A stretch of 64,000 nt of DNA from Progne subis subis (lineage: Eukaryota > Chordata > Aves > Passeriformes > Hirundinidae). Position numbers and translations under genes: made by a program. How positions within the stretch are numbered: position 1 is the stretch's first letter; each line of letters opens with the position of its first letter. The notes beneath the pieces are model-generated. The model made no database searches. It had not been told where the DNA came from and saw only the letters and a list, made by a program, of their open reading frames with translations. This document shows, in pieces, positions 1 to 13,839 of the stretch. The stretch is taken from assembly GCA_022316685.1 (NCBI GenBank), contig JAKJHU010000056.1, forward strand, positions 2,409,872 to 2,473,871. The letters are read 5' to 3'.

Positions 1-2879
1 AACCATCACCATCTACAGACTAGTAATCCATGTTTTTGTGGGACAGGCAGAGCAGAATTAGTAATGGCCTCATAAAAAATATCACTTGCAGATATCACCC
101 ACTACTGTCCTCATCATTGTCTCCACACCAGATCCAGGAGCACTTCAGTGCAAGTAGACTCACTTGGATCAAATCACCACCTGGATCTTCTTCGCCCTCC
201 CAAACAGTGCCCACAAAACCCCCCACCAAGGCATGTTAACTCTTGAATCTTCACCTGATAGGAGCAACCCTGTCACAAAGAATCTCTGTTCATGTCCCAG
301 GTCTCAAAACCACCACTACACCTGTATCCTCTCTGTTATAGCTATAAGAGTGCAGGACCAAGAGCTGGATTTCCTTTATTTGGGCTAAACCGTTGCAATC
401 TCTTTATATGGTCCTGTATGAGTCCTGATTTTCAAGGCACAGGAATGCCTAGAGGAAATAATAAAAAAAATCCCTGTGTGTTAGACACTGGAACAGCTTC
501 AAATCAAGAGTTAGCTGAAGCAAACAGAAGAGACACGATTTCAGCATTTATTAAAAGCAGAAGTACAGCACAAAAAGAGGGAGAGGAGAAGGCTTTGCTT
601 ACAGGAGATGCTCACATGGTGCTCAGCACCATGGGGTTCTAACCAGAACAATGTCCCTTAGTATTTCTGAAGTGGCACGTGGAAGAAGAGAGGAATTAAA
701 AACAGCAATCTAATCCATTTTAAATGGTGCTAGGTCCAAATCATATGTCTAAAACCAGATAAGCCCATCTTTGAGAGCCTGGAGCAGGGAGCGGAGAGCA
801 GGAATGAAACACCCCATTTCCCTTGCTTCTCTGTAGTGGTTTGAAGAAAGAACTGGGTCTAAATTCCCCCAGTTGTGGCGTGTTTTAGACCTGGACATGA
901 AGTGCTTGATTCCAGTGAATACCCTGGGCAGCTTCCTATTGCCTCAGATTGTTTTATGGACAGAGATAAGTTCAGAAACACTCTGACAGTTACAGACAAT
1001 TTAACACACAGGGGCTGCTCGGGGAAAACTTAAAACTGTCATAATTCATCCGCCCCTTCCCCCAGTCCAGAAATGAAAGATTAAACCTAGGAAGATTTAT
1101 TAAACTGACATTTTAATAGAATTTTTAGACTTTTCCATGTTAATAGTTTAAATATAATTGAATTCCATGAAAGGGAGGAATACAGGATGAAGCCAGTGTC
1201 CCCCAACAATGAGAATGTTTTAAACACTGAGGCATATCACTGATGCATAATTTAGTCCTATTTGCATGGCCCTTAGAACTGGGAGTAACGAAAACACAAA
1301 TCTAATTAACAGAGTGAAAGAAATGCCTCCACCAGCAAACTCCATCTCAAGCTCCACTACCATACACCCACCCTCTGCAAGTTACAAACATGAAACAGAT
1401 GGCAAGGAGGAGGGAAAAAAAAAATAAAAGACATCACACATCAGCTCTTGGAGAGGAAGAGGGGGGAAAAACAGAGAGAGAAAGCAGAAGGAATAGGATG
1501 GATAACCATGCTACTTGACGATGCAGCAATTAACTTGCTGAGGGTGGAATAATTCTTGCAGTGCCTCTCTGGTTGAAGCTCTCTCACAACTTAGCTAAGT
1601 AGATGTACTGAGTGCAGTGGAGAGTAAACCAGTTTCCATAAATCCCAGCAGGAGTCTGTTTCACTTTGTAAGATTCATGTGAAAAATTGAAAATTCAGGT
1701 TTTTCCAAATGCATCCGTAATCAGCAGGCTGAGCCCCGTGGGTCTCCAGAGGTAACTGATCACAGCACAAAGTAGGGTTTCACAATCACACTGAGATTCT
1801 CCACTGCATTTTCAAAGGTTAGACATTAATTCCTGATCAATACAAGGAACAGCAGGCTGCCCCCTACCCCCACTGCCAGAATTGTCTTACATTGTTAACT
1901 GAGCCTTGGCTTTGTCCTGGAATTACCTAAAATCACAACTCAGAGGCGTAAGACACAGAATCCCTCCAGATCCAGGGCAGAGGGGAGTGAGAAAGACCTT
2001 CCCCAGTGCCTTCTTCCTCCACAAAGAGACAAATCCACCCTGTCCTAGGTCTGATGGTTGAAGGTAAACAAGATTTTTCATGGTTAGCATGACACACTCA
2101 AAAATAAGCACCAGAATCTGAAGTTTCTCCAGGTCTAGTTGGACTCTGTAGAAACAGATCATTCCAAATTGATCTTCATGATCGAGTCTCCCTCCCTTAA
2201 CAATGTGCCACACTTATTTTTGCTGGATTTCTCTGTGCCATCACCATTTCAGATTTCATTGACATCAAGACATCTCCCTTTGGAGCTGAAAACAAACTCA
2301 GTGTGTCCCAAGCACCAAGGTTTCCAACAGAGTTAAAAATAAGGACAAAAAAAAATAAAATCCAGGCTACTCAACAGCTTTTGGTCATTGAAAATTCTCC
2401 AGACATGCATATTGGGCTGTCATTTGCTTTCTATTCACATGATAGGTGGTGGCTGCTGTTTTTGGTGATGCAGTTTGACATGGACTAGGTCAGGGGCAGG
2501 ATGCAAGCTGGTCCATCAATCGATTTAGAACGAGTTTTTGATTACTGGTCATGCTGGTTCTTACCCTATCTCTCTTTCCCTCTTGGAAACACTCCTGCAG
2601 ATTTGAAGATTTGCAGATTACAGTTAGCAGGTTTGCTAACTACAAGAGGTTCCTGGACTGCAGTCAGCATTTTGGGGGGTTTTGGATACCTTCACAGTTA
2701 GGCAGGTTCATTAGCATGCGCTCATGGTCTCATATTTTTTACTGCCTCTCTGCAGGGCTCATTTATTCCACTGAAATCAAACACAAAAATTCCCCCAAGG
2801 CACCCTTGTCAGATATGAAGTGACTGGGCTGCACAACACACTCTTTCCAGGTCCTGCAGCAGGTACAGGGAGGCTTACA

Positions 2880-3060
2880 ATAGTTTTTGGTGTTGTATCA
2901 ATTCGTTATCAAGGGGGAAATTGATGAATATCCACTTTTGCTGAGTTAGAATCTCCTGATGACTAATGAGCGTGAATAAAACGTTATGCAAATTAGTGTC
3001 TGAGAAGGGAATTCGGAACTGAACTTGAATATGAAATAGGTCATTAGTACAACACATCTT
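2880..3060. promoter_or_regulatory. Candidate noncoding regulatory block with octamer site
   Basis: Within an AT-rich segment lies a perfect POU octamer ATGCAAAT (2986-2993) next to TAATGAG and ATTAG homeodomain-type cores. The block lacks repeats. Its function is inferred only from motif content, which can occur by chance. Confidence 0.18.
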
Positions 3061-3901
3061 TAATGTCTGTTGATTGTTTCTAATGTTACATTTGTGGCAA
3101 AATTGTCTATGTTGAGATTTAGTGGGAAGAATTTAAGACGACCCCACACTCGTGCATGTACCCTCTGAACTTTGTGCCACACCTGATGTCAGGAAGCAGG
3201 AGTGACTCTGGGCAAACAAGCAGGTACCCACACCTGGAGAAAAAACACAGTTTATGGCCTAGATTGCTATCTGATCACTTGCTCAGGACACCTCTGTTAT
3301 GTGTGCCTAGGTGGCTCTGCAAGTGTCTCATAAAATATGAATACTTCTTCCAGATAGGATGGTGCTTAACGTGCATTTACTGTACGAACACTTACAGGTT
3401 TCTATTATTATTTATAAGTCTACAGTGTGAGAAGCTTTTCTCTAACGCTCAAGAAGTGACAGTTTCCCCCTTGCCAAGGACAGGCAGAAAAGAGGACACA
3501 TCAAGAGAAAGGCAAACAGCAAACACTATGTGTAGACAAGGAAAACTAGATTTTCTCTAAGCTATATCCGCCATAGGTGTTCAAAAGGAATTAAAATTGT
3601 AATGGATTTGAGCTTTGTGAGCTTGGTAGTGTAGGGTACAGTTTGCGTCTTGTTCTTTTGGTACAATTCAGTTTGTCTGGGCTCCTGTGCATTGGCTTGG
3701 GTTTTTGTTTTTTTTTTCCAGGTTGAAGAAGGAGTGATGAAAGTCCTCAAGTAAAACAGTAAAAACTGACTTTCTTTGAAGATAAACTGCCCCAAAGGGT
3801 CTCCAACACATCACAGGAGAGTATTGGCAAGTTAATGTTGGAGGCAGTGTGTCAGCAGTCTTTAAAAATGAAAAATTAATAATGTGACCAAAGGGGAGGG
3901 G

Positions 3902-3922
3902 AAAAAAAAAAAAAAAAAAAAA
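3902..3922. repeat. Poly(A) run, 21 bases
   Basis: An uninterrupted A run. No transposon or gene-derived sequence was recognised upstream of it. Confidence 0.95.
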
Positions 3923-6900
3923 GAGTGTCAAAACAAAGGAATCTTTCTATGTGGGAAACAGTCACTGAGATACACAGATGTACTCAAGTCCCTCACCTCC
4001 CCTGGGGGAGGATAAAGACCTCCCAGGAGAACTCAGTCTCACAGAAAACAGTGATCATTACAGGGTGTTTTTAAATCTGGTTCAGCAAAGGAGAAACCTC
4101 CCAGTCTTGTGACATTCAAAGGGGAGATGGAAGAGGGGACAAAAAGAAGAAAATCCCTTTCCTACCTTCCTCCTGCTCAGTGGTTCTTGAGCTATCCATA
4201 TGAAATGGGAAAGGTGCAAGAGGAGAAAAACAACCCATGTGCAATAAGCAATAAACTGGGCAAGTTTATAAACTGTGAGCAAGGCATGAAGTACAGAATG
4301 CAGAGTGAGTTTCAAGCCACGTTATTCGCATGAGGTTTAGTTTCTCCTCTCTGGGGCGACCACCAAACTCATCCCACCTTCAGGTACTTCAGGGGAGGAT
4401 ATTTCTCTCTGGCCAGAAATTCTGCCCTTCCAATATGAACTTCCAGCTTCCATGACCTACTTTTGATAACCCTGTCAGAAGTTTCTACACAAACTCTGCA
4501 AAAGACAGCAAAAGGAGCCCCCATGAATGAGGTCCATCCTCAGGAGAGGGAGTGGTAAAAAAGGTGGTTTGTTTCCCCACTATTGCTTTAAATCCAGCAC
4601 TTCATTTGCAGCCCCTGTTTATAAAATAAAGAAACATACAAAACCTCGTGGCAACTGATGATCAAAGCTGACGCAAGAGGCCCACCCAAGCCATGGTCTG
4701 GAGTTTTGGACAACAATAGGACAGCAAAATAAAATGGTTACTTCTAGTTGAGATAACCAAGGAAAACACAATCATGGCAACCAAGCAAAGAACAGACCAT
4801 GCCTCTTCAGAAACAAAGGCATGGAGTAAGAGGGAAACAGGGGTACAGTCTAAAATTTCAGTGAGGAGAGAGGGTATAGCACAACACTTTCTGTTGAAAG
4901 GTTCTGCCCACCCCAGCCATTCTCTGTGTAGTCTGCACTGGCTTCTTAGGTATAAAAAGTCACTCACGGCCTGATGTAGTAGTTTTGAAACAAGAGGCTG
5001 GTGTCTCAGGACATGCCAAAGCCAGCGGTCTCACAAGACAGGGATCACAAAGCATGCCCTTTATCAGAGCGAGCCAAGGCCAAAAAGGAGCAATGCAAGT
5101 ACTTAGTGTTCTCCAAGCAGAGGACCCAGGGTGTAGAGATCCTCATCAACATCCAGGGTGGTGATTTCAAAGACCTCATTCCAGATCAGAGCCACCTCTA
5201 TAACCAAGGGGCAGGGAAAGACAGTAGGAGTTCTTTGACCCAGTAAGCACTGCAGCCCTCTGAACTGGGACTCCAGAGCTGGTGTAAGGAATGACAAACC
5301 GCAGTGGGGTAAAGAAACCTGGAGGCCATGCAGCTTAACCTCAGCTCAGGAACTGGAGGTGCCTAAACATCAGGATATCAAGAGTCACCACATTTATTAC
5401 TGAATGAGGACCCACAGCCCTTACCCAGGCTCCTGCACCTCCCATTCATGACCTACTCATAAGTGCTAAAATTCACCCAAGCATCTTCACCTCCCTTCTA
5501 CAAACCACAGTGGTGGGCTACTACATTTATTATCCCATCACAATTAACCACTCCTGATTAGTTCAACTAATTACTGGGTGCTAGCAATTACTCACTGACA
5601 GGCCTCCTCAGAGTCTTTAATAGCTGTTCCCACAAGAGCAAACAGGTGAAGGCCAGAAGAAAAAAGCAAAACAACTAAACAAGGGGGAAATGAGGGAAAG
5701 AATTAAGAAATCCCTGGGCAGACCCAGGTCCTTTGAGATCCAGAGCAACAAACAGCCCAGCTAATTAGCATGCCTGTTGCATTGCCAGCATGCACAGAAA
5801 ATTTCCCTCCAGCCCTTTTTCTTGCAGAAGCTCATGATTTGGGATTTGTCCACAATACAAGCACTAGACAGGATGTGTTTGCACATTGTCATTTCAACAC
5901 TACAATATCTCTCAAAAATGCTAAATCATGTCTGGGTAATTTTGTTTGGAGGGTGAATTTTGGATCCTAAGCTGCAAAGTAGAGGCATTCTCTTCATAGC
6001 TGACTGAAGACCTATGACAACAGGAGGATTAGTGGAGAATGGAAAATATGACAAAAGGGTAGCCTTAACTGATTTATAACACACTTCTTTTATGGATAAC
6101 AGAGGGAAAAAATCCTTAGAAGGATGCTCTACATGTTATAATAGCAACTGTATGTTTTGTTTCAGACCCTGACAACAGAACTTAACACAAAATAAGTTGT
6201 TAGTGACACTCATAGAAGCAATTTTATATGTATTAAATTCTACATTATGCAGAAAAAAAAAATAGCTTTTTATCTGATGCCTAGAGAATGCTCTTGCTCC
6301 TGTTGTCATTGAATTTTATGGGGTTTCCGTAAACAGGAGAGCATCCAAATAGTGTCTTTGTTTGCAGGTGCTGCATGCTTCACTCCTGTGGCTGCAACAC
6401 CTGGAAGGCATCTGCTTCCAGACATCCTACCCCAAACCCTTTTGAATTTAATAATACTGACCTGACGATCTTTCAGGGAGGATTTCAACGAGTCCATAAA
6501 GCACTTATGTTGACTTCCAGGTGGCTTTTTAACCAGAAACCGGTCAGCTACAGACAACATGACCACGGATCCTGAAGTACCTCAGCATCCCAGAGACAGT
6601 CTCCAAGCACAGCTGAGACCTTATCAGGAGGAGTGTAATCCTGGGGAAGCTGCTGGAGAACAGGCATTAAGCAGCCTGACAACAAGAGGCCTTGTTCAGT
6701 GCCTTATCCCTCCCTTGCTCAAAATGTAGTTTTCCAAAATGATGAATTATTGTTTTCCAAGTAATGGTTTTGCACTGGAAACATTCACTGTTTCCCAAGT
6801 TGCCCCTTCAGCCTGGAAAGACTGCAGGGAACACAGGGGGATGTATCCAACACTTTGAGCCTTGCTGTGCCACAGGTGATGATGGGGGGACTGGGCATGT

Positions 6901-8047
6901 TTGTGTGGAGACTGGTGGAAAACATGATTCCCAGAGTGGAAAAGTTTCCTGAGCACAACACCTTGTCCCTGGGGTGCTGGGTGTCTGTGTGGGATGGGGT
7001 GAATCCCCCTCAAAGCCCACAGATCCAGAGAGGATCACCTGCAGACCACAGATGGAAGAAACACCCATCCCAAAAGTGCATGAAATTATTAAACAAATTA
7101 TCCCAAGTGCATTCCTGCTTGAGCAGGAAAGGACAGTGAGCATGGTCATGAGACCTCTCCCACCCTGACAAACAGCATCATGCAGGTTCTTTCCCCTTCT
7201 GAAGAAAAAACAAGGCAGGGAACACAGCTGAAGTTAAATTGTGCCATAAAACGTTTTTTTCTACAACAAACCGATTAACATCTGACTCTGCTATAGAGCT
7301 CGAACGATGCTAAAGGCTGCAAAACGCTGTCTGAAAAGGCAATAAAAACAATGGTCACACAAAGAGCACTCTCTGAGGCAGGAAGGGCCCCCAGACAGCT
7401 CCTGCCCAGCCTCTGCCCAATGAAATCTTTCTGAGTGAAGTGTGCACTGCAGAAAGGAGAGGCAGGCGATGGCATCCCCTTGTACAGGACGTACAAGAGT
7501 CCTTTGCTCAGAAACCCACCCCCAGGTTCTGCTCGCTGTCCTCAAGGGCTCTCTGCCCCCAGCTCAGCCCGGGGATTCCCTCCTGATGTGCTTGTGTGGA
7601 GGTGGGAAGCACATGAACTTGTGTGCAGCACAGCCACCTCCTGAGCCCAGCCAGACTCTTGTATCCCTAGTTCTGCTGCATTTCTGCAGCTACCTTCAAG
7701 GTATGCAACTTCCACTCTTCTGTGGTGCTGGATGAGTTTTTCAGACCTCAGGAGATTATTATCCTGTGAACTGCATTAAAAAAGACTTAAGTTTTAACTC
7801 ATGCTTTTGCTAACACATTCGCTGCTGTAAATCACCTGAAGTTCAAGCAGCCATGAATATCTGTAAGGTTAGGTTTGATGCTTCTAGTCAGCAATAATTT
7901 TTCCTGCAGACACACATGCACATAGCACTGTTTTTTTTCCTTAGAAGCCCTCACACATTTTCTTCACCTTTTTGTTCTTTTCTTCTTGCTTTCTATGATC
8001 AGAGCAGAATATCTCCCACAAAGCCTTTTGGAGATTTCAACAGACGT

Positions 8048-8499
8048 GGAGCTCCTGGAGCAGCTCCAGAAGAGAGCCACTAATTTGGTCAAGGATGTGG
8101 AAAACCTCTCATGATGAAAGGCTGAGGGAACTGTTCAGTCTCAAGAAGAGGCAACTGAGAGGGCCCCTCATAAATGTGTACAAATATCTAAAGTGTGGGT
8201 GCCAAGAAGATGGACCAGGCTTTTCTTGGTGATGCCAGCAATAGGAAAAGAGCCAGAAACTGATACTGAGGAAGCTCTACCTGAACATGAGAAAGACCTC
8301 CTCTACTATGCAGTGACCGAGCACTGGAACAGATTGACCAGGGAGCATGGAGGCTTCCTCACTGGGGATATACCAGAGCCATCTGGACACAATCCTATGC
8401 CCTGTGCTTTGGGATGACCCTGCTTGAGCAGGACACTGGAGCAGATGACCACTGTGGTCGTTCCAACCTGACCCATTCTGTGATTCTGTTATTCTGTGG
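8048..8499 (+). mobile_element. CR1 LINE fragment with 3' end
   Basis: This is a 5'-truncated, diverged CR1 retrotransposon. It opens with the end of the CR1 reading frame region (GAGCTCCTGGAGCAGCTCCAG-like, then AGGCTGAGGGAACTGTTCAG) and runs into the 3' UTR (GAGCACTGGAACAGATT, CTTGAGCAGGACACTGGA, TTCCAACCTGACCCATTCTG). It ends in degenerate octamers TTCTGTGATTCTG at 8476-8499, the CR1 3' hallmark. Many substitutions and gaps show it is old and inactive. A second CR1 3' end follows 50 bases later. Confidence 0.88.
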
Positions 8500-8550
8500 T
8501 CTTGCCCACTCTCCAAAGTACAAGAGGTTTTGGTGTCCCAGGCTCAAAGA

Positions 8551-8616
8551 TGATTGACAATTGGACTTGATGATTGTAAGGATCTTTTCTTACCTTAATG
8601 ATTCTGATTCTATGAG
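8551..8616 (+). mobile_element. Second CR1 3'-end fragment
   Basis: About 66 bases resemble the terminal CR1 3' UTR (TTGGACTTGATGAT...GATCTTTTCTTACCTTAATG) and end in ATTCTGATTCTATGAG. The subfamily signature differs from the copy just before it: this one has the GGACTTGATGATCTTAGAGG-like ending, not the GAGCAGG-ACTGGAGCAGATGA type. It is either an independent insertion or the remnant into which the 8048-8499 copy was inserted. Confidence 0.7.
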
Positions 8617-9120
8617 CAGGGCTGTTATCCAGGAGCAGTGGGCCACGACCTGGAAAACGTGGGTGCAGGAATTTCCAGAGAGGCTGCTGTCAGAAAATCA
8701 ACATCGGGAAGGAGCCTCTAGGAAGGAGAAATGTCAGACCAGCTTGTCAGTCAGGAGGGAACAGCTGACTAAGATAAGGTTTCTGCCACATCTTACAGGA
8801 GCTTTATTTTTTACCTGCAAGAAGAAATTCTGTCTCTCCCACATTCACGAGGAGGCACCTCCTACAAAGCATCCTCCACGCTCCACCAGGTAGCAAAACA
8901 GTGGTCAGGTGTGACCAGCCTTGCCAAGGCCACCAAAAACAACCACCAGCCATCGTGGGCAGGTCAAGCGGTGCTGGACAGGGCCCGTGTTTGGGGCTGT
9001 GAGCCTGCAGAGGTGGGACTTCGTTCAGAAGGCAGATGTGCCCAAGGAAGGCCCCACTGCTTCTCTGCATCAGCCCTGAGGAGCAGGTGGCCGTGGCGTG
9101 AACATCCATGCTGGTCTGGG

Positions 9121-9190
9121 ATGTTTGATATCAAATAATCATCATAATAAATATCAAATAATCAATAATCATGTTTAATATCAAGTCAAG
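9121..9190. repeat. AT-rich imperfect repeat (ATAATC-type)
   Basis: Variants of ATCAAATAATC and AATAATC recur, and the block is framed by a near-duplicate (ATGTTTGATATCAA at the left, ATGTTTAATATCAA at the right). It is a degenerate simple repeat or a small local duplication. Confidence 0.7.
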
Positions 9191-10837
9191 ATGGAATCAA
9201 AGTGCTTGGGTCTGTGACTGCTTTACACTAATTCAGGATAGTATGAAAATGTAACCACTGGTTTTGCCTTTATGCGCAGTACTTGGTTTGTTCTGTTCCC
9301 GAGCTTGTCTCCTGTGCAGCGTATTTCTTGTGCTGATAAATATTTATGGTCCATGATTTTGATTTATACAAGGGGTTTAAATATTGTAAAGCTGGGTATA
9401 ACCAGCATAAAACAACATAAAACAAAACACCAGTACCTAGAATGGGGTGGACTAAAAATGGGTGGCTCCTGCAGCAACTAAATTTTACCCCAGAAATGAC
9501 CTCTTCCCTTCCCAGGGGCAGCACAAATTGGCAGCATCCCCCTCTCTGTTTTACAATTGAGATTCCCAACCTGTGTGTATCAAACAGGAGAGCTGTTTGC
9601 AGTATTGCCAAGGTTACTCGAGTGAAAACATTGCAAATGGCATTTGCATGATTGTACTTTCAAATCCTAACTTGTAGCAACAGTGCATTTTAAATGAAGG
9701 GGATTTATAACTCAAACCAGAACACTAATCATATTCTGGAGTAATAGGATTTATTTGTTGGTTGTTTGGTGGTTGTGGGGGTTTTTTAAGCTCAGAGACA
9801 ACAAGCTATGTTCAGGAAAAGGGGGCTGTCTAGGCTTATGCCCTACTCCAACAACATTTTGAAAGGATTAGGAAAGAAACATGAATGTGCTCCATTTTCA
9901 ATATGTGGTTCAGAGCCTGTGTAGTCTTAATGCTTCCCTGCTATGAGAGCATCCTAAATTGCTATACAAGTTCAGACAATTGCCATTTTAAATGTGCAAG
10001 TCAGATCAGCACAAAAAAAGAAGGAGTCGACTGAGGATCAAGAATGGATGTTTAACAGCACCCAGATGCTCTCCAGCTATGAAATTCCTTACCCAAAGCA
10101 CACTGGGCACATTCTGAAGCAATGCTCAGTCCTCCACCAAGGCTAGGATTTACAGCCCAATATCAAGACCAACTAAAGCTGGAAACAGCTGTCAAGTTCC
10201 CCACAACACCGGGTTTCTGGGACAGGCTATTAAGGTTCTGGAGCACCTGACTTAAAGTCATGCAATATTTACAGGAGAAAGAGCTCATTTAGGCTGTAAT
10301 TTAGGAGGTACACTAAATCTTATGACCCATATCCTTACATGGAATAAGTGGATTAAGTCAATGTACACCACCCAAAGAGCTTGATTTTAATCTCCATGTC
10401 CTGCACACGCCAGACTTACGGGAACAAAGGTGCTCCAAGAGGGTTTGATGATTACCAGAAATAGCTCCAAAAAATTCCCTGGATTTTTGACAAAAAGGAA
10501 CTTTTCCAGACATTTCTGAAATATCTCCATAAAACACATGTTAAAGCCACCTTATAGGGCTTGTTTTAATATAAAATTTCTCAGTGGGCTGTTAAGCTGT
10601 TCTGTCAGACATGGAAAACCAGGAGTGTTGTGTGGTCTGTTTGTGCAGCCATCTGAAGAGATAATAAACCTCACCTGACCACTGAGAACTTCATATAACA
10701 CGTCACTTAAATTGCATGATCATATACTTGCCGGCAGTTGATTTTAGACTAGGCAAAGGGTGTCAATTTAGGCAGCTGAAACCACCACCTAAAACCTCCA
10801 GTTGTGCTTGGGAATTCCGGCCTTCAGTACATTCAGG

Positions 10838-10897
10838 CACACACACTGATTTTATACAGTGTGTGTATATATATGTATAATTTCACACACACATACA
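10838..10897. repeat. TG/TA/CA microsatellite with 10-bp inverted repeat
   Basis: A CA tract, then CAGTGTGTGT, TA repeats and another CA tract. The arms ACACACACTG (10839-10848) and CAGTGTGTGT (10857-10866) are perfectly complementary around an 8-base AT-rich loop, so the block can form a hairpin or cruciform. Confidence 0.85.
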
Positions 10898-11992
10898 TCC
10901 ATCTATAAATGAAAAAATTAATCTGAAATATGTCGCCCCGCAATCTGTCAAATAAAGCTGATATAATAAATATGTCACTTTATTTAACAACTGATGCTGA
11001 AGAGAACTAGGCAGAATGAAAGAAATGAAGACAGGGCTTAGTAAAAACACTGAGGAAGGCAGAAATTAAAGCAATCAATCACATTCTCGTGGAAATGTCT
11101 ACACCACTCGAAATAATATTTTATTGTCTGCTATTGATTGGATGCCACTGAACAAAATTACAAACAATGAATCTGGTGTTATAAACAAGAATCACAATAA
11201 GAATAACTTATTTCAAAGCCTTGGCCATACGCTTTGTAGACTGCAGGGTCCTGGACATCTGCTTCCTGTACCACCATAACCTAAGAGACATCCCTGCTCA
11301 CTGACAATGGGGAAGGCAGGCTGCAAGGGAGGTGAAATAAGGGAACACTCCCATTTTGCTCTCCTTTGCCTTTTAAGCATGAAGGTTTAAAGCTTGCAAA
11401 ATTTGGTAGGATTTGAGGACCCCAAATGGGGTGCATGAGAGAAATACCACTTTTTTTTCAGCCAGTGAGATGTCAGTTTAGGAAGGAGAAGGACAATGTC
11501 TTGAATTTTATTCTGAAGCAATCATAACAAAAAAATAAAGAAATTATGCTGAATCAGAGAGCAAATCTGTGGTACTCAGCACCCAGTCCCAGGCAACATT
11601 TTGGAAAATGAAAGAAAATTCCTATGGGCCCTCCATCAGCCAGTGTCCCCAGGTCTCTTGGCAGACTCCTTGCCCTTGCTCCAGGGGGATGCTGCCACTC
11701 TGATCCATGCAGGAACAAGGGAGATGGGTCAGGACACAAGCTGAGCCTGATGGAGAGAGCACAGGACATGTCACATCCTCTTGCTGCTCACCAAGCCACA
11801 AAGTACTCTCATCAAACACCTTCACTAACAGCACCAGGACAACCTGGGAAGAAAGGTGTTGTTTATGCTGAGCACTGTTCTGAAAGATTCACCTCCAGAG
11901 AGGATGAGCTGACACAGCCGTGAGAAGTAGGACCCACAGCTGCTTCAAAAACCCCTCTGAGCTTGGCTTGTTGTAAGTAGCAATGAATATGT

Positions 11993-12006
11993 GGGGGGGA
12001 GGGGGG
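11993..12006. repeat. G-rich tract
   Basis: Seven Gs, one A and six Gs occur in succession. This is the strongest G run in the window and could contribute to a G-quadruplex, though only two long G runs are present. Confidence 0.8.
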
Positions 12007-13839
12007 TTTTAAGCAGCTGGGGGAAGGTCCTTTCTCACCCTTCTGAAGCTCAGAGGATGGTAAAACAGCATTACTAAAAACCTCTAGAAAAATCAAATGA
12101 GATGTTTAGATAAGCCAGTCATTCCTGATACTATCCACACTCTAAAATAAGAGTGGGCAAATATGAATGAAAATGCTGGATGAAGGAGCAAAGCAGAGAG
12201 GATGGGATAAAAGACACATCTCCCCTTCCTGCATTGTTCTGTGATGCCACTGGGTTGTCACACATTAGCCATTTACAGACACCTGCAAATGGCATGAAAA
12301 CACAGTGCAAATTCACTGAGTTCCAGCAGATCTACACTGGGTTCTAACTAGGCTTATTATGTATAACCCAACATAATTGTAATTGGCAGCTTTGATTACA
12401 CCCCACATCATCTCTGCTCTAATTTACCCACATGGGGCGAGAAAGAGGTAACACACAGGTCTGGCTCCAATGGTGACAGCAACAGGAGGAAGAAGGAAAA
12501 CCATCCCTTGAACACAATGGCCAGCAATGGAGTTGGAGGTGTTCTCCACTGAAGAAACATTTATCCTGCTGGTATGCAGGAATCAGGTTGTGTCTAATTT
12601 ACCTTCATGGAGCTTTACCTACCCAATAGCTTGCCACCCACCCCTGCAATATCCATCCTCAATTACTAGAGATTTTATGGAGTGGGAGTCCTTATAGGCA
12701 TCTGGGGAGAAAAAACTCTGCTTGGAATGTGAGGAAGAGTGTGTTTTTGTGCATGGGTGAGATTGCAGTTCGAAGGATTTGCAGTTAATAATTTTTTCCT
12801 CCCATCTGCTTCATATACTTCCCCTTCTTCTATAGACTCTATATGTCTCAAATTAGGAGACAATCTCAAGCCTACAGGGATCAGCAATTCCAACCTCACC
12901 TTTCTGGGATGGAGGAGTACTTCCAAGGGTCTTCCAGTTAATGTGGATGAGAGCTGTGCACACTGAACACACTCATCAACCAGTTTGGAAGGAAAAGCTG
13001 CTATCCTCATGAATTGCAGTCACTTCAGAAAGCTTGGCCTAGATCCCCACCAGGGTGAGATCCTCCTTGCAGGACTGGGACTGCTCGATAGAGTCCATGG
13101 GCAGATCCATGGATCTTGATTAATTGATCCAGTGGATGCTTTGGGCTCAGAAAGATGGTGGCCCCAGGTTGCAGAAAAACCATGGAGGTTAAGGCACAAG
13201 TGGTTGAAAGACAAGATCCAAAATGATTAGCGATGGCTCACTCCCAAAGCTGCAGAGGTTTGCCTCAGATCTGGGTGTGGCCAGTGTCTTGATTTATGCC
13301 TTTGATGAAGGGTGGAGAACTTGTTTGTAAAATGTGGGATCAAGTCCTAAAGGTTACAAATGTTCAAGAGGACAGGAGCAGAATTCACACGGACCTCAGC
13401 CCAAAATGGATCTGAAAGGGGCAAGAAGGAAATCCAGAGGAATGAGTCCAACCTCCTCCCTCGGGAGGGACATCTCCAGAGCACAGGAACAACAAGAGGT
13501 GCTTGTTTATGGTCTGGGGGACAGGGAAAAGGGCCACAAAGAGCCAGCAATGAGGCATCCCATCAGAGCTAGGATGTACTGACTGGAGAGGATCCACAGG
13601 GAAACACATGAACCTGCAATGGCATAATGGGGGATAACCCAGAACTTTCCTGTTGTGACTCCCTATCCAAGACCAGGGCAGCCTCTGGGCTCCCTATTGA
13701 AGGGACCAGGGATGCTTCCTGCTGTCAGGTCAATGCACACCCCACAATCTGACCAATCCACTCTTTGGCCACTGCTGAATTTCAAGATGCAGCTCTGGCT
13801 TTGGGACCAAGCCAGACTGTGCAGAGGAGCACAACACAT

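Larger units (their letters stand above)
1..8047. other. Intergenic, no gene recognised
   Basis: AT-rich sequence with short frames only. Apart from the 21-base A run at 3902 and the octamer-containing block near 2.9 kb I see no repeat family, exon or RNA gene. A minus-strand frame at 5103-5297 reads unusually protein-like (see findings) but has no recognised relative. Confidence 0.6.
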
